Source: Acidobacteriota bacterium (GTDB taxonomy: Bacteria; Acidobacteriota; Blastocatellia; Pyrinomonadales; Pyrinomonadaceae). From it: a stretch of DNA of 7,138 bases. Positions 1 through 5,825 of this stretch are shown here, piece by piece. The translations under genes were made by a program, and so were the position numbers. Where the stretch lies: NCBI GenBank assembly GCA_003222835.1, contig QHXE01000123.1:1-7138 (forward strand), in the 5' to 3' direction. The notes under the pieces are model-generated. The model had not been told where the DNA came from, did not search any database, and saw only the letters and a program-made list of their open reading frames with translations. Positions within the stretch are counted from its first letter, which is position 1. Every line of letters starts with the position of its first letter.

Positions 1-552
1 GGCGCCGGGCAAGACCACTCTCGCCTCGGTAAGCACATGTTCGACTTTGTCTCTCAGTGCGGTCTTCGGCATTTCATTTTCACTTCCTTTCTCGGATTTA
101 TTCCGTACGTCTTTGTCCCAGTGCCGGCGTTTGCCAATTAATTCAATACCGTACCAAAGCAACAGTGCGAGAAGAGCAACTGAAGCCGCCAGAAACACGG
201 CCCAACTTCCGCCCATGAATCGTCCCAGCATCACATAGAGGTCGATCCCCAAAGCAGCAATGAAGGGAAGCAAAGCGATATCCATGACCGTGGTAGTGAA
301 TTCATGAAGATCTTGACAGTCCTCACCCTTATAGACGATTCGATGATAGGCGCCAGGCGCCATGATTAAGGCAATAGCACCGAGCAAGATCACCAGCGCG
401 ACTAACTGCAAATACTGAGAAGACAGAGGCAGAAACTCAAACTGTTTCTCAAGCACCGCCCGGTATTGAAATCCCAAAAGAATCTGCGCACCCAAAATTA
501 ACATGCGGCTTTCATCGAGCGCGTTCTTAATTTTGTCTTTGAGTTTCGTCAT
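1..552 (-). CDS. DUF6328-like integral membrane protein, partial (C-terminus beyond the left edge)
   Basis: The frame is open from an ATG at 552 to the left edge, giving 184 codons without a stop, so the C-terminus is missing. The protein begins MTKLKDKIKNALDESRMLIL, followed by GAQILLGFQ. Hydrophobic segments lie at about residues 46-66, 88-110 and 115-139, and an AP-AYHR motif (65-71) follows the first. This pattern (an amphipathic E-R start, GAQ-LLGF, then AP..HR before a charged loop) matches my memory of the DUF6328 family, whose function is unknown. A charged linker (about 141-164, rich in K, E, N and S) leads into LRDKVEHVLTEARVVLPGA at 166-184. That segment resembles residues 4-22, so a second copy of the domain appears to start at the edge. 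A GAAGAG about 8 nt before the ATG may be a weak ribosome binding site. The gene diverges from the Nramp gene. The coding call is firm; the family call is moderate. Confidence 0.78.
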   Translation of the reverse strand, partial: MTKLKDKIKNALDESRMLILGAQILLGFQYRAVLEKQFEFLPLSSQYLQLVALVILLGAIALIMAPGAYHRIVYKGEDCQDLHEFTTTVMDIALLPFIAALGIDLYVMLGRFMGGSWAVFLAASVALLALLLWYGIELIGKRRHWDKDVRNKSEKGSENEMPKTALRDKVEHVLTEARVVLPGA

Positions 553-876
553 TGTTTGCTCTTCACCCGCACAGTTTCGGCGATTGATGTTTGGCGAGTT
601 CTGTGCCAAGTAGCCCGTTCGGCGCGAAGTTTGCTGACTTCAAATCGCGACCTTGTTTCTAAACGGACGGCATGTATGCGAAACAGTTGAGGACAAGACT
701 GTTCTGTTAACGTACGAGGTTTTGTTCACTAGAGGATCGCAAGTAGGGGCTGCGCGATCGCATTCGTTCACTAGAGTTGGTTCGTAAGGCCAGACGGTAA
801 TTCACACAGCAGTGGCGATCGAGGACCTCATTAAAAACCGTGACATCCGCGGAAAGTGTGGGAGTAGGGTTCATGT
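553..876. promoter_or_regulatory. Divergent intergenic region between the DUF6328-like and Nramp-family genes
   Basis: This 324-bp gap has no convincing reading frame and must hold the promoters of both flanking genes, which point away from each other. It contains an 11-bp direct repeat (724-734 and 766-776) and a dyad, AACAGT at 682-687 with ACTGTT at 698-703. It also contains the palindrome GCGATCGC at 754-761. I see no confident -35/-10 pair, no recognisable Fur box and no yybP-ykoY-type manganese riboswitch. A purine-rich stretch just before the Nramp start (GGGAG at 860-864, AGGG at 866-869) can serve as its ribosome binding site. Confidence 0.5.
724..776. repeat. Pair of 11-bp direct repeats GTTCACTAGAG, possible operator
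   Basis: GTTCACTAGAG occurs exactly at 724-734 and 766-776, each preceded by T or C within a T-rich context. The starts are 42 bp apart, close to four helical turns, so both copies would face the same side of the DNA. Location in a divergent promoter region suggests a binding site for a regulator of the Nramp gene, the DUF6328-like gene or both. This is inference; no regulator is visible in the window. Confidence 0.4.
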
Positions 877-2166
877 ATGGCAACTAACGCTGAAAAGGAC
901 CACGCAAAGAATCCGATAAAGCGTTTCTTGAAGATCATAGGACCGGGCTTTATCGCGGGCGCGTCCGATGACGATCCTTCCGGAATAGGAACCTATGCCA
1001 TCGCCGGCGCCTCGTTAGGCTACGCCACTCTCTGGACGGCCATCGCTTGCGTGCCCATGATGATCGCAGTCCAGTTTACCTGTGCAAAGATCGCGATGGT
1101 GAGTGGGCGGGGACTCGCAGGAGTTATACGAAAATATTATCCGCGCTGGATACTTTATCTCGCGATAGGCGGATTAGTTATTGCCAATACCATTAACGCC
1201 GGTGCTGATATCGGCGCCGTAGCGGCGGCCATCAATATGTTTGTGCCGATCCCGATACCGGCAATGATCCTGCCGATCTCCGTAATCATTGTTGCGTTCC
1301 AAATTCTTGGGTCGTATCGTTTGATCGAGCGCATCTTCAAATGGTTAACGCTCGCTCTTTTGGCCTACATCGCGACCGCGTTCTACGCGCATCCCAACGT
1401 CGGCGAGGCGCTGAGTGCCAGCTTCATTCCCAGATTTAGTTTCGACGCGAGGTCGTTAGCCACAATCACCGCAATTTTTGGCACCAGCATTTCGCCATTC
1501 TTATTCTTCTGGCAAGCGACAGAAGAAGTGGAGGAGGAAAAGGAAGCGGGACGGAAAACCGTTACCGCTCGCGAAGGTGCGAGTAAGAAGTCCCTCAGAT
1601 ATCGCGTGACCGACGTGACGATTGGAATGGTTTTCTCGTGCCTGGTCATGTACTTCATCATTTTCACCACGGCCGCCACCTTGTTCCAAGCCGGGAAGAC
1701 CGACATCAAATCAGCCACGGACGCCGCCGAAGCTCTGCGGCCGCTGGCGGGAAATGGCGCCAGAATTCTTTTGGGCTTGGGTCTAATCGGCGCCGGATTT
1801 CTGGCGATCCCGATTCTTACCAGCTCGATTGCCGATGCCGTCTCTGAAGCGATGGCCTGGAAAACGGGTCTCAGCGAAAAGCTTTGGCAGGCGGGAAAGT
1901 TTTACGCCGTCATTGTGATCTCAACTCTCGTAGCTATGCAGATGAATCTGCTGGGAATCAATCCAATCTCGGCCCTGTTTTGGGCCGCGGTTATCAACGG
2001 TTTCGTGGCGCCACCGCTCCTGGTCATCATAATGTTGGCCGGTAATCAAAAGAAAATTATGGGCAAATGGGTTAATGGGCTTGTGACGAATGTCATCGGA
2101 TGGGCCACGGCGTTGGTGATGGCGGCGGCGGCAATTGCACTCGTGTTGACTTGGGGAAAAGTCTGA
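877..2166 (+). CDS. Nramp-superfamily (SLC11-like) divalent metal transporter, non-canonical subgroup
   Basis: A 429-residue polytopic inner-membrane protein with about 11 hydrophobic helices, in the normal Nramp size range. Helix 1 holds GPGFIAGASDDDPSGIGTY (22-40), which aligns with the GP...DPGN...T helix-1 signature of Nramp transporters. The AGASLGYATLW that follows is also family-like. Helix 6 holds GTSISPFLFFWQATEE (202-217) instead of the canonical Met-Pro-His motif. The helix-1 Asp is kept, but the Gly-Asn after Pro is Ser-Gly and the helix-6 metal-binding Met is absent. These residues set preference for Mn and Fe in characterised Nramp proteins, so the substrate here may differ (Mg-selective Nramp-related proteins exist). 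A charged loop rich in E and K follows helix 6 (about 215-241). Proton-coupled uptake is the family mechanism, not shown here. The ATG at 877 has AGGG 7 nt upstream. The gene is apparently monocistronic, diverging from the DUF6328-like gene and converging on the MscS gene. Calling it mntH would overstate the evidence. Confidence 0.9.
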   Translation: MATNAEKDHAKNPIKRFLKIIGPGFIAGASDDDPSGIGTYAIAGASLGYATLWTAIACVPMMIAVQFTCAKIAMVSGRGLAGVIRKYYPRWILYLAIGGLVIANTINAGADIGAVAAAINMFVPIPIPAMILPISVIIVAFQILGSYRLIERIFKWLTLALLAYIATAFYAHPNVGEALSASFIPRFSFDARSLATITAIFGTSISPFLFFWQATEEVEEEKEAGRKTVTAREGASKKSLRYRVTDVTIGMVFSCLVMYFIIFTTAATLFQAGKTDIKSATDAAEALRPLAGNGARILLGLGLIGAGFLAIPILTSSIADAVSEAMAWKTGLSEKLWQAGKFYAVIVISTLVAMQMNLLGINPISALFWAAVINGFVAPPLLVIIMLAGNQKKIMGKWVNGLVTNVIGWATALVMAAAAIALVLTWGKV

Positions 2167-2218
2167 CGATCTGCTTAAGAAGCAAGGCAGTGGGTAAGCA
2201 CTCCATCCCGGTCTTTAA

Positions 2219-2267
2219 GTGGCACGAGCGTCCCGCCCGTGAATCACACGCAAGATGCGCGGGCCAC
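2219..2267. repeat. Compact multi-hairpin intergenic element, possible interspersed repeat
   Basis: This element sits in the 127-bp gap between the converging Nramp and MscS genes. GTGG at 2219-2222 can pair with CCAC at 2264-2267. Inside are hairpin one (CACGAGCG at 2223-2230 with CGCCCGTG at 2234-2241, seven of eight pairs, loop TCC) and hairpin two (CGCA at 2249-2252 with TGCG at 2256-2259, loop AGA). The result is a two-armed cloverleaf. It lacks a T-run on either strand, so it is not a classical intrinsic terminator, although a bidirectional termination role is possible. Nested palindromes at a convergent gene end are typical of REP- or MITE-like repeats. Only one copy lies in the window, so the repeat status is unproven. 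Confidence 0.45.
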
Positions 2268-2293
2268 ATTCACACTGCATCACTACCGAGCCT

Positions 2294-3370
2294 TTACCTC
2301 GCATTGCCCTTGGGAAACATTACGCGATCCGGGGCGGCTTTTAGCTCCGCGAGCAGCTTCTTGATAAGACGTGTCTTGACACGGCCGGCTTCCCGCGGGT
2401 GCACCAGATAGCGAACGATGGCGTCCAGCCACGTATTTGAATTAACCCGAAACAGCACTGATGGGTGCTCGCGCACTTCAAGTTGATCGACGGGTGTCTG
2501 CGCGAGAATCTCGCGATAGACGCTGATCTGTTTCATCATCCGTTCGCCGACTTCTTCAGCGGCGATCCGCTGCATGGTCTCGGCAACAAATTCCAAGTCA
2601 CTCTCGTAAGCGACGTTGAATTTAATCTCGTTCCAGATATAAGGGAAGACGGGCCAACTATAGTTGTAGACTGTCGTACTGAGAACTTTCGAATTCGGAA
2701 ATTTAATGATGCGGCCGGTCGGGTGATCGGTAGAAAGAATGTCTCCGCCGCCAAATTCCCACAGCGTAGTATCGAGATAACTCACATCAATTACATCTCC
2801 GGTGGCGTCGCTAATCTTAATGCGATCGCCGACCCGGTAGGGCGCTCGCACCAGAATATAAATCCAACCAAGAAAACTCGTGACCGGAGTTTGCACTGCC
2901 AATCCCATAATCAGTGATAACAGTCCAACCGAGACGATCGCCGTATACCAATTCTGGAAAAGGATCGAAATAACCGCCAACACGAGCAAGAGTGACAGCA
3001 CCAGTCTAGCAACGCGTCGCAATGTGTATCGCGAAACGGCGCTGTCGATCCGGCCGATTAAGTACACGCCCACGACCTTGGCCAGCGCGAGCAAAAGCAC
3101 AATCGCCATTGCGCTCTTATCAAATTTAACCAGGTAAGAAATGAATGCGTCTGGAAATCTGTACGCGAAGCCGAAGACTCCGAATTGAAGAAAGAAATAG
3201 AAGACTACCAGGCCCAGCACCACAATCGCATGCGTGCCGAGCAATAATTTGTCCTTGGTCTTCGCTTTGGGTTGCTCTGTCGTCTTGACAGTGCTCGTCT
3301 GTTTGAGCGCTTGCTTAACATCTTCCTGCTCTTTGACCTGTTCGACTTCGGTGCGCAGTTCGTTTGCCAT
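2294..3370 (-). CDS. MscS-family small-conductance mechanosensitive ion channel
   Basis: With the start chosen here the protein has 358 residues. A charged, probably cytoplasmic N-terminal tail (1-41, rich in K, E, Q and T) is followed by hydrophobic helices at about 44-67, 86-107 and 121-138. The pore helix region spans 143-175 and includes GLLSLIMGLAVQTPVTSFLG (149-168). The MscS beta domain begins with RAPYRVGDRIKI (175-186) and continues with GDVIDVSYLDTTL, and KFPNSKV (223-229) precedes the C-terminal alpha/beta region. The protein belongs to the family that opens on membrane tension to release osmolytes during hypo-osmotic shock. It carries one more helix than E. coli MscS, as many relatives do. 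The frame extends upstream to starts at 3454, 3475 and a GTG near 3520, but none has a ribosome binding site. The ATG at 3370 has GAGGG about 11 nt upstream and AGGG directly before it. The residues added by the longer starts look unlike protein. The gene converges on the Nramp gene and diverges from the DUF1206 gene. Confidence 0.92.
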   Translation of the reverse strand: MANELRTEVEQVKEQEDVKQALKQTSTVKTTEQPKAKTKDKLLLGTHAIVVLGLVVFYFFLQFGVFGFAYRFPDAFISYLVKFDKSAMAIVLLLALAKVVGVYLIGRIDSAVSRYTLRRVARLVLSLLLVLAVISILFQNWYTAIVSVGLLSLIMGLAVQTPVTSFLGWIYILVRAPYRVGDRIKISDATGDVIDVSYLDTTLWEFGGGDILSTDHPTGRIIKFPNSKVLSTTVYNYSWPVFPYIWNEIKFNVAYESDLEFVAETMQRIAAEEVGERMMKQISVYREILAQTPVDQLEVREHPSVLFRVNSNTWLDAIVRYLVHPREAGRVKTRLIKKLLAELKAAPDRVMFPKGNAR

Positions 3371-3625
3371 CCCTACAGATTCCCTCGCGCGGAGGCAGGT
3401 CTTATTTCGCTGAAGCCCCGCAAATCTCGTTTTTATTGAAGAGGCATTCTGCATGCCATAGCGTTTGTAGCGCATGAAGAAACACGACAAACTAATCGAC
3501 AAGTTGCGGCAGTGCCGCACGCGATTCGAGCGCCGTTGGAACTAGCAGGCGGCGAACTTTCAAAGCACGGGCGCATGACGCAAATGTCGGCGATTGCAAC
3601 AGCAAGACACAAAAGCAGAGCGTTG
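3371..3625. promoter_or_regulatory. Divergent intergenic region between the MscS-family and DUF1206 genes
   Basis: This gap is 255 bp with the chosen starts, and shorter if either gene uses an upstream start. It must carry the promoters for two divergently transcribed membrane-protein genes. I see no confident promoter hexamers, operator or structured RNA. Both reading frames extend into it without stops, so the true boundary is set only by start-codon choice. Confidence 0.4.
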
Positions 3626-4429
3626 ATGAAAAAGGCTCGGTATTGGATTGAGCCTCTCGCGAGAATGGGGTACGCAGCGAAAGGCATTGTGTACCTAATG
3701 ATTGGCGCCATGTCGGGACTGTTCGCCCTCGGAAAACGTAGCGAGCCGGCAGACTTCAGCGCCGTTCTACTGCAGATATTTCGAGAACCGTTCGGCGAAG
3801 TTCTGCTGGCGGCGCTAACGATTGGTCTCTTTGGCTATGGTTTGTGGTGTCTGATCCAGGCGATTATGGATACGGAGAATAAGGGCGCGACAATTTTCGG
3901 AGTAGTCACCCGAATTTTTTATGCTGGCGTAGGTCTCGTATATTGGGCTGTTGGTTGGTCCGCGGTGCAACTCCTCAACAGAACCTCTTCAGTTAGACAG
4001 GGCGACCGGCCCGAGCAAGAGTGGACCGCGCGCGTTTTCGCATTCGCGCCAATTACTCGGTGGCTTGCGATCATCGTAGGTTTTGGTTTTCTCGGATTTT
4101 GTGTCTACGAGATTCGCAGGCTGTATCTCGAAGGCTTTGAAATTCTCAGACCTGAAGGAAGAAAAGAAGTGATCGATGATTTGGCGATGCGCATCGGTCA
4201 AATCGGAATTACGGCGCGGGCAGTTGTCTTCGCGATAATCGGCTTCTTTCTTATTTGGAGCGGGATTACTTTTGATCCTACCAAGGTGCGGGGCATAAGC
4301 GGAGCCCTGCGGGCGGTCCAACAAGAACCGCACGGTACATGGTTACTGATCGCGACTGCGTTCGGTTTAATCGCGTACGGCGTTTATATGATTCTCTTAG
4401 CGTGGCGACGGCGAATTAATCCGGCGTGA
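3626..4429 (+). CDS. DUF1206 family six-helix membrane protein
   Basis: A 267-residue protein built from three diverged two-helix repeats, the hallmark of the DUF1206 family (function unknown). Repeat 1 runs from ARMGYAAKGIVYLMIGAMSG (12-31) to GLFGYGLWCLIQA (67-79). Repeat 2 runs from TRIFYAGVGLVYWAVGW (95-111) to GFGFLGFCVYEIRRLY (152-167). Repeat 3 runs from GQIGITARAVVFAIIGF (191-207) to AFGLIAYGVYMILLAW (245-260). Each repeat has a small residue plus R, K or G before a V-[VIF]-[YF] helix, and a second helix with a G-x-x-Y/C-x-x-Y/W pattern. The protein ends RRRINPA, a positive tail expected on the cytoplasmic side. The frame is open upstream to a GTG at 3512 and ATGs at 3575 and 3584. 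I chose 3626 because AGCAG lies 7 nt upstream and the family's first motif starts only about 10 residues in; 3575 (284 residues) is the main alternative. The gene is probably monocistronic, and its end converges on hemH. Confidence 0.87.
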   Translation: MKKARYWIEPLARMGYAAKGIVYLMIGAMSGLFALGKRSEPADFSAVLLQIFREPFGEVLLAALTIGLFGYGLWCLIQAIMDTENKGATIFGVVTRIFYAGVGLVYWAVGWSAVQLLNRTSSVRQGDRPEQEWTARVFAFAPITRWLAIIVGFGFLGFCVYEIRRLYLEGFEILRPEGRKEVIDDLAMRIGQIGITARAVVFAIIGFFLIWSGITFDPTKVRGISGALRAVQQEPHGTWLLIATAFGLIAYGVYMILLAWRRRINPA

Positions 4430-4454
4430 CGGCTCTGAATCCCACCGAGTAGTC

Positions 4455-4483
4455 AAGGGTTCCAACTCGCTAGTCGCGGACTA
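4455..4483. repeat. 14-mer AAGGGTTCCAACTC plus small hairpin in the DUF1206/hemH convergent gap
   Basis: AAGGGTTCCAACTC at 4455-4468 matches 13 of 14 bases of AAGGGTCCCAACTC at 7083-7096 upstream of hemY. It is followed by a hairpin, TAGTC (4471-4475) with GACTA (4479-4483) and loop GCG, which overlaps the hemH stop codon. There is no T-run. It may be a fragment of an interspersed repeat or a weak bidirectional terminator. Confidence 0.3.
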
Positions 4484-5509
4484 ATCGCCAAGATCGCGAA
4501 TCCATTTAGCGACAGTTTCGACCCAGGTGGGATCCGAATTAAGCGACGGAATCAAGTCTAGTTCTTCGCCACCGGCTCGGATGAAGGTTTCACGGCCGCG
4601 AATGCCGATCTCTTCAAGGGTTTCCAGACAGTCGGCGACGAACGAAGGGCATGAGACCGCGACCCTTTTTATCCCGCGCCGGGCCAAATCCCGCAACACA
4701 TCTTCGGTGTTGGGTCCAATCCACTGAGCGCGACCCAGGCGCGATTGAAATGAAACTGTGTACGCGTCATCGTTCAAATTCGATCGCCGCGCCATGGACT
4801 TTGCGGTGAAGAAGCACTGAGCACGATAACAGTGCCGATTCCTTTCATTGAGTTGTTCGCAGCAATCAACCGCGCGTAGACAGTGCTTCGGATTCAGTTT
4901 TGTAAGATGTCGCTCCGGTAGGCTGTGAAAGCTAAACACGACGTGTTCAGCGGGATGCTTCTCAAGATGTTCGATAACTTTAGACGCAAATGAATCGATG
5001 AACTCTGGACGATCGAAAAACGGCGAAAGAAACCTGATGCGCTCAGCGCAACCAAGCTCCGCAGCGCTTCGTCTTGTTTCGACTACCGCTGTTTCAAAAC
5101 TCGATTCAGCGTATTGCGGATAGAGCGGCAGCACGATAATCCGCGCGACGTTTTGAGAACATAGTGTCGCGAGCGATGCAGCGATTGACGGATTCCCATA
5201 ACGCATTGCGTACTCGACAGCGTATTGGTTATCGTCACTCTCGAGCCGCGCAGCGACCCGTTCCGCCAACTCCCGCGTATGTACGAGGAGTGGTGACCCT
5301 TCGGGTAACTGAATTTTTTGATAAGCTCTCGCCGAATGTTCTTTGCGACGAGGCACGATCATGACGTTCACTGAAAACCAGCGCAGCGGCTTTGGCAAAT
5401 CGATTACGTAACCATCCATCAAAAACTCGCGTAGATAGCGACCGACGGCTTCCGAAGTCGGAGCGTCTGGTGTGCCGAGATTGATGAGAAGTACGCCTAT
5501 TCGATTCAT
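4481..5509 (-). CDS. hemH: Ferrochelatase (protoporphyrin IX iron-insertion enzyme)
   Basis: This 342-residue enzyme inserts ferrous iron into protoporphyrin IX, the last step of heme b synthesis, in the cytoplasm or at the inner membrane face. The N-terminus, IGVLLINLGTPDAP (4-17), is the family opening. FSFHSLPER (192-200) carries the catalytic His at 195. FQSRLGRAQWIGPNTEDVL (254-272) and SFVADCLETLEEI (289-301) follow, the latter with the conserved active-site Glu at 296. Length is normal for bacterial HemH. Five cysteines cluster just after the catalytic His (210, 216, 217, 227, 232, the last two in a CYRAQC motif). They could bind an iron-sulfur cluster as in some bacterial ferrochelatases, but this is inferred. 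The ATG at 5509 is preceded directly by an in-frame GTG at 5512; neither has a clear Shine-Dalgarno sequence, and I prefer the ATG. The gene lies 3' of hemY on the same strand, separated by a repeat cluster. Confidence 0.96.
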   Translation of the reverse strand: MNRIGVLLINLGTPDAPTSEAVGRYLREFLMDGYVIDLPKPLRWFSVNVMIVPRRKEHSARAYQKIQLPEGSPLLVHTRELAERVAARLESDDNQYAVEYAMRYGNPSIAASLATLCSQNVARIIVLPLYPQYAESSFETAVVETRRSAAELGCAERIRFLSPFFDRPEFIDSFASKVIEHLEKHPAEHVVFSFHSLPERHLTKLNPKHCLRAVDCCEQLNERNRHCYRAQCFFTAKSMARRSNLNDDAYTVSFQSRLGRAQWIGPNTEDVLRDLARRGIKRVAVSCPSFVADCLETLEEIGIRGRETFIRAGGEELDLIPSLNSDPTWVETVAKWIRDLGD

Positions 5510-5538
5510 CACTTGAAGAGGCTGTGTTAAAGCTCGTG

Positions 5539-5579
5539 GATACCATCGGCTTCAGACGCATGGTTATCAACTTCAATCT
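5539..5579 (+). repeat. Palindromic repeat copy 1 (subtype A)
   Basis: The copy opens GATACCATCGGCTTCAGACG and continues CATGG..ATCAACTTCAATCT. The first 15 bases and the CGCATGG core are identical to copy 3 on the other strand. CCATCGGC and the ACGCATGG that follows can form an imperfect hairpin. Confidence 0.65.
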
Positions 5580-5599
5580 AACCAGTCACGAACTCCTTT

Positions 5600-5642
5600 G
5601 TATGCCACCGGCTTCAGCCGCGTGGAGTTTCAGCTTTAGCCT
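5600..5642 (+). repeat. Palindromic repeat copy 2 (subtype B)
   Basis: The core at 5605-5626 begins CCACCGGCTTCAGCCGCGTG. CCACCGGC pairs with GCCG-C-GTGG around a TTCA loop, with one bulged C. The tail GGAGTTTCAGCTTTAGCCT pairs with the tail of copy 3. The 22-base core differs from copy 4 at one position. Confidence 0.7.
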
Positions 5643-5665
5643 ACTTTGCCCGAAAACAGAGTTGC

Positions 5666-5708
5666 AGGCTGAAATTGAAAACTCCATGCGGTAGAAGCCG
5701 ATGGTATC
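5666..5708 (-). repeat. Palindromic repeat copy 3 (subtype A, inverted)
   Basis: Read on the minus strand it begins GATACCATCGGCTTCTACCG, then CATGGAG, and ends TTTCAGCCT. It is the inverted partner of copy 1 by sequence subtype, and the inverted partner of copy 2 by position: the AGGCT-GAAA...ACTCCA arm faces the copy 2 tail across a 23-nt spacer. Confidence 0.7.
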
Positions 5709-5734
5709 TGTGACTGCCTTTCCGCGATCCAATT

Positions 5735-5777
5735 AGGTTCAAGTTGAACTTCCACGCGGCTAAAGCCGGTGGTGTCT
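5735..5777 (-). repeat. Palindromic repeat copy 4 (subtype B, inverted)
   Basis: Read on the minus strand, the core at 5751-5772 begins CCACCGGCTTTAGCCGCGTG, with the tail GAAGTTCAACTTGAACCT. It differs by one base from the copy 2 core. The stem CCACCGGC with GCCGCGTGG again has one bulged C, so the bulge is conserved between copies. Confidence 0.7.
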
Positions 5778-5825
5778 ATGTGTCTGAGACAGTCTCTGAA
5801 CAATCGGTCGAAACTCAGATCGCCG

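Larger units (their letters stand above)
5510..5825. other. Non-coding hemY-hemH spacer filled by a palindromic repeat cluster
   Basis: This spacer of about 316 bp contains no convincing gene. Short frames across it (for example 5636-5842 on the minus strand) are made of repeat sequence. About half the spacer consists of four copies of a palindromic repeat, listed separately. Any hemH-specific promoter must lie here, on the minus strand, between or within the copies. I do not see a convincing one, nor a classical terminator for hemY. Confidence 0.6.

Noticed and set aside
754..761. GCGATCGC palindrome as a HIP1-type repeat pointing to a cyanobacterium
   Set aside because: It is a single perfect octamer, and the gene content and other repeats do not suggest a cyanobacterium.
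553..876. Manganese riboswitch or Fur/MntR box upstream of the Nramp gene
   Set aside because: I looked for the yybP-ykoY consensus elements and Fur-like A/T-rich palindromes and saw none that could be supported.
2465..2917. A 150-codon plus-strand frame antisense to the MscS gene
   Set aside because: It lacks family motifs and a ribosome binding site, while the opposite strand encodes a complete MscS domain.
3371..3520. Extended N-terminus of the MscS protein from a GTG near 3520 or ATGs at 3475 and 3454
   Set aside because: These starts have no ribosome binding sites, the extra residues look random, and they would consume the divergent promoter region.
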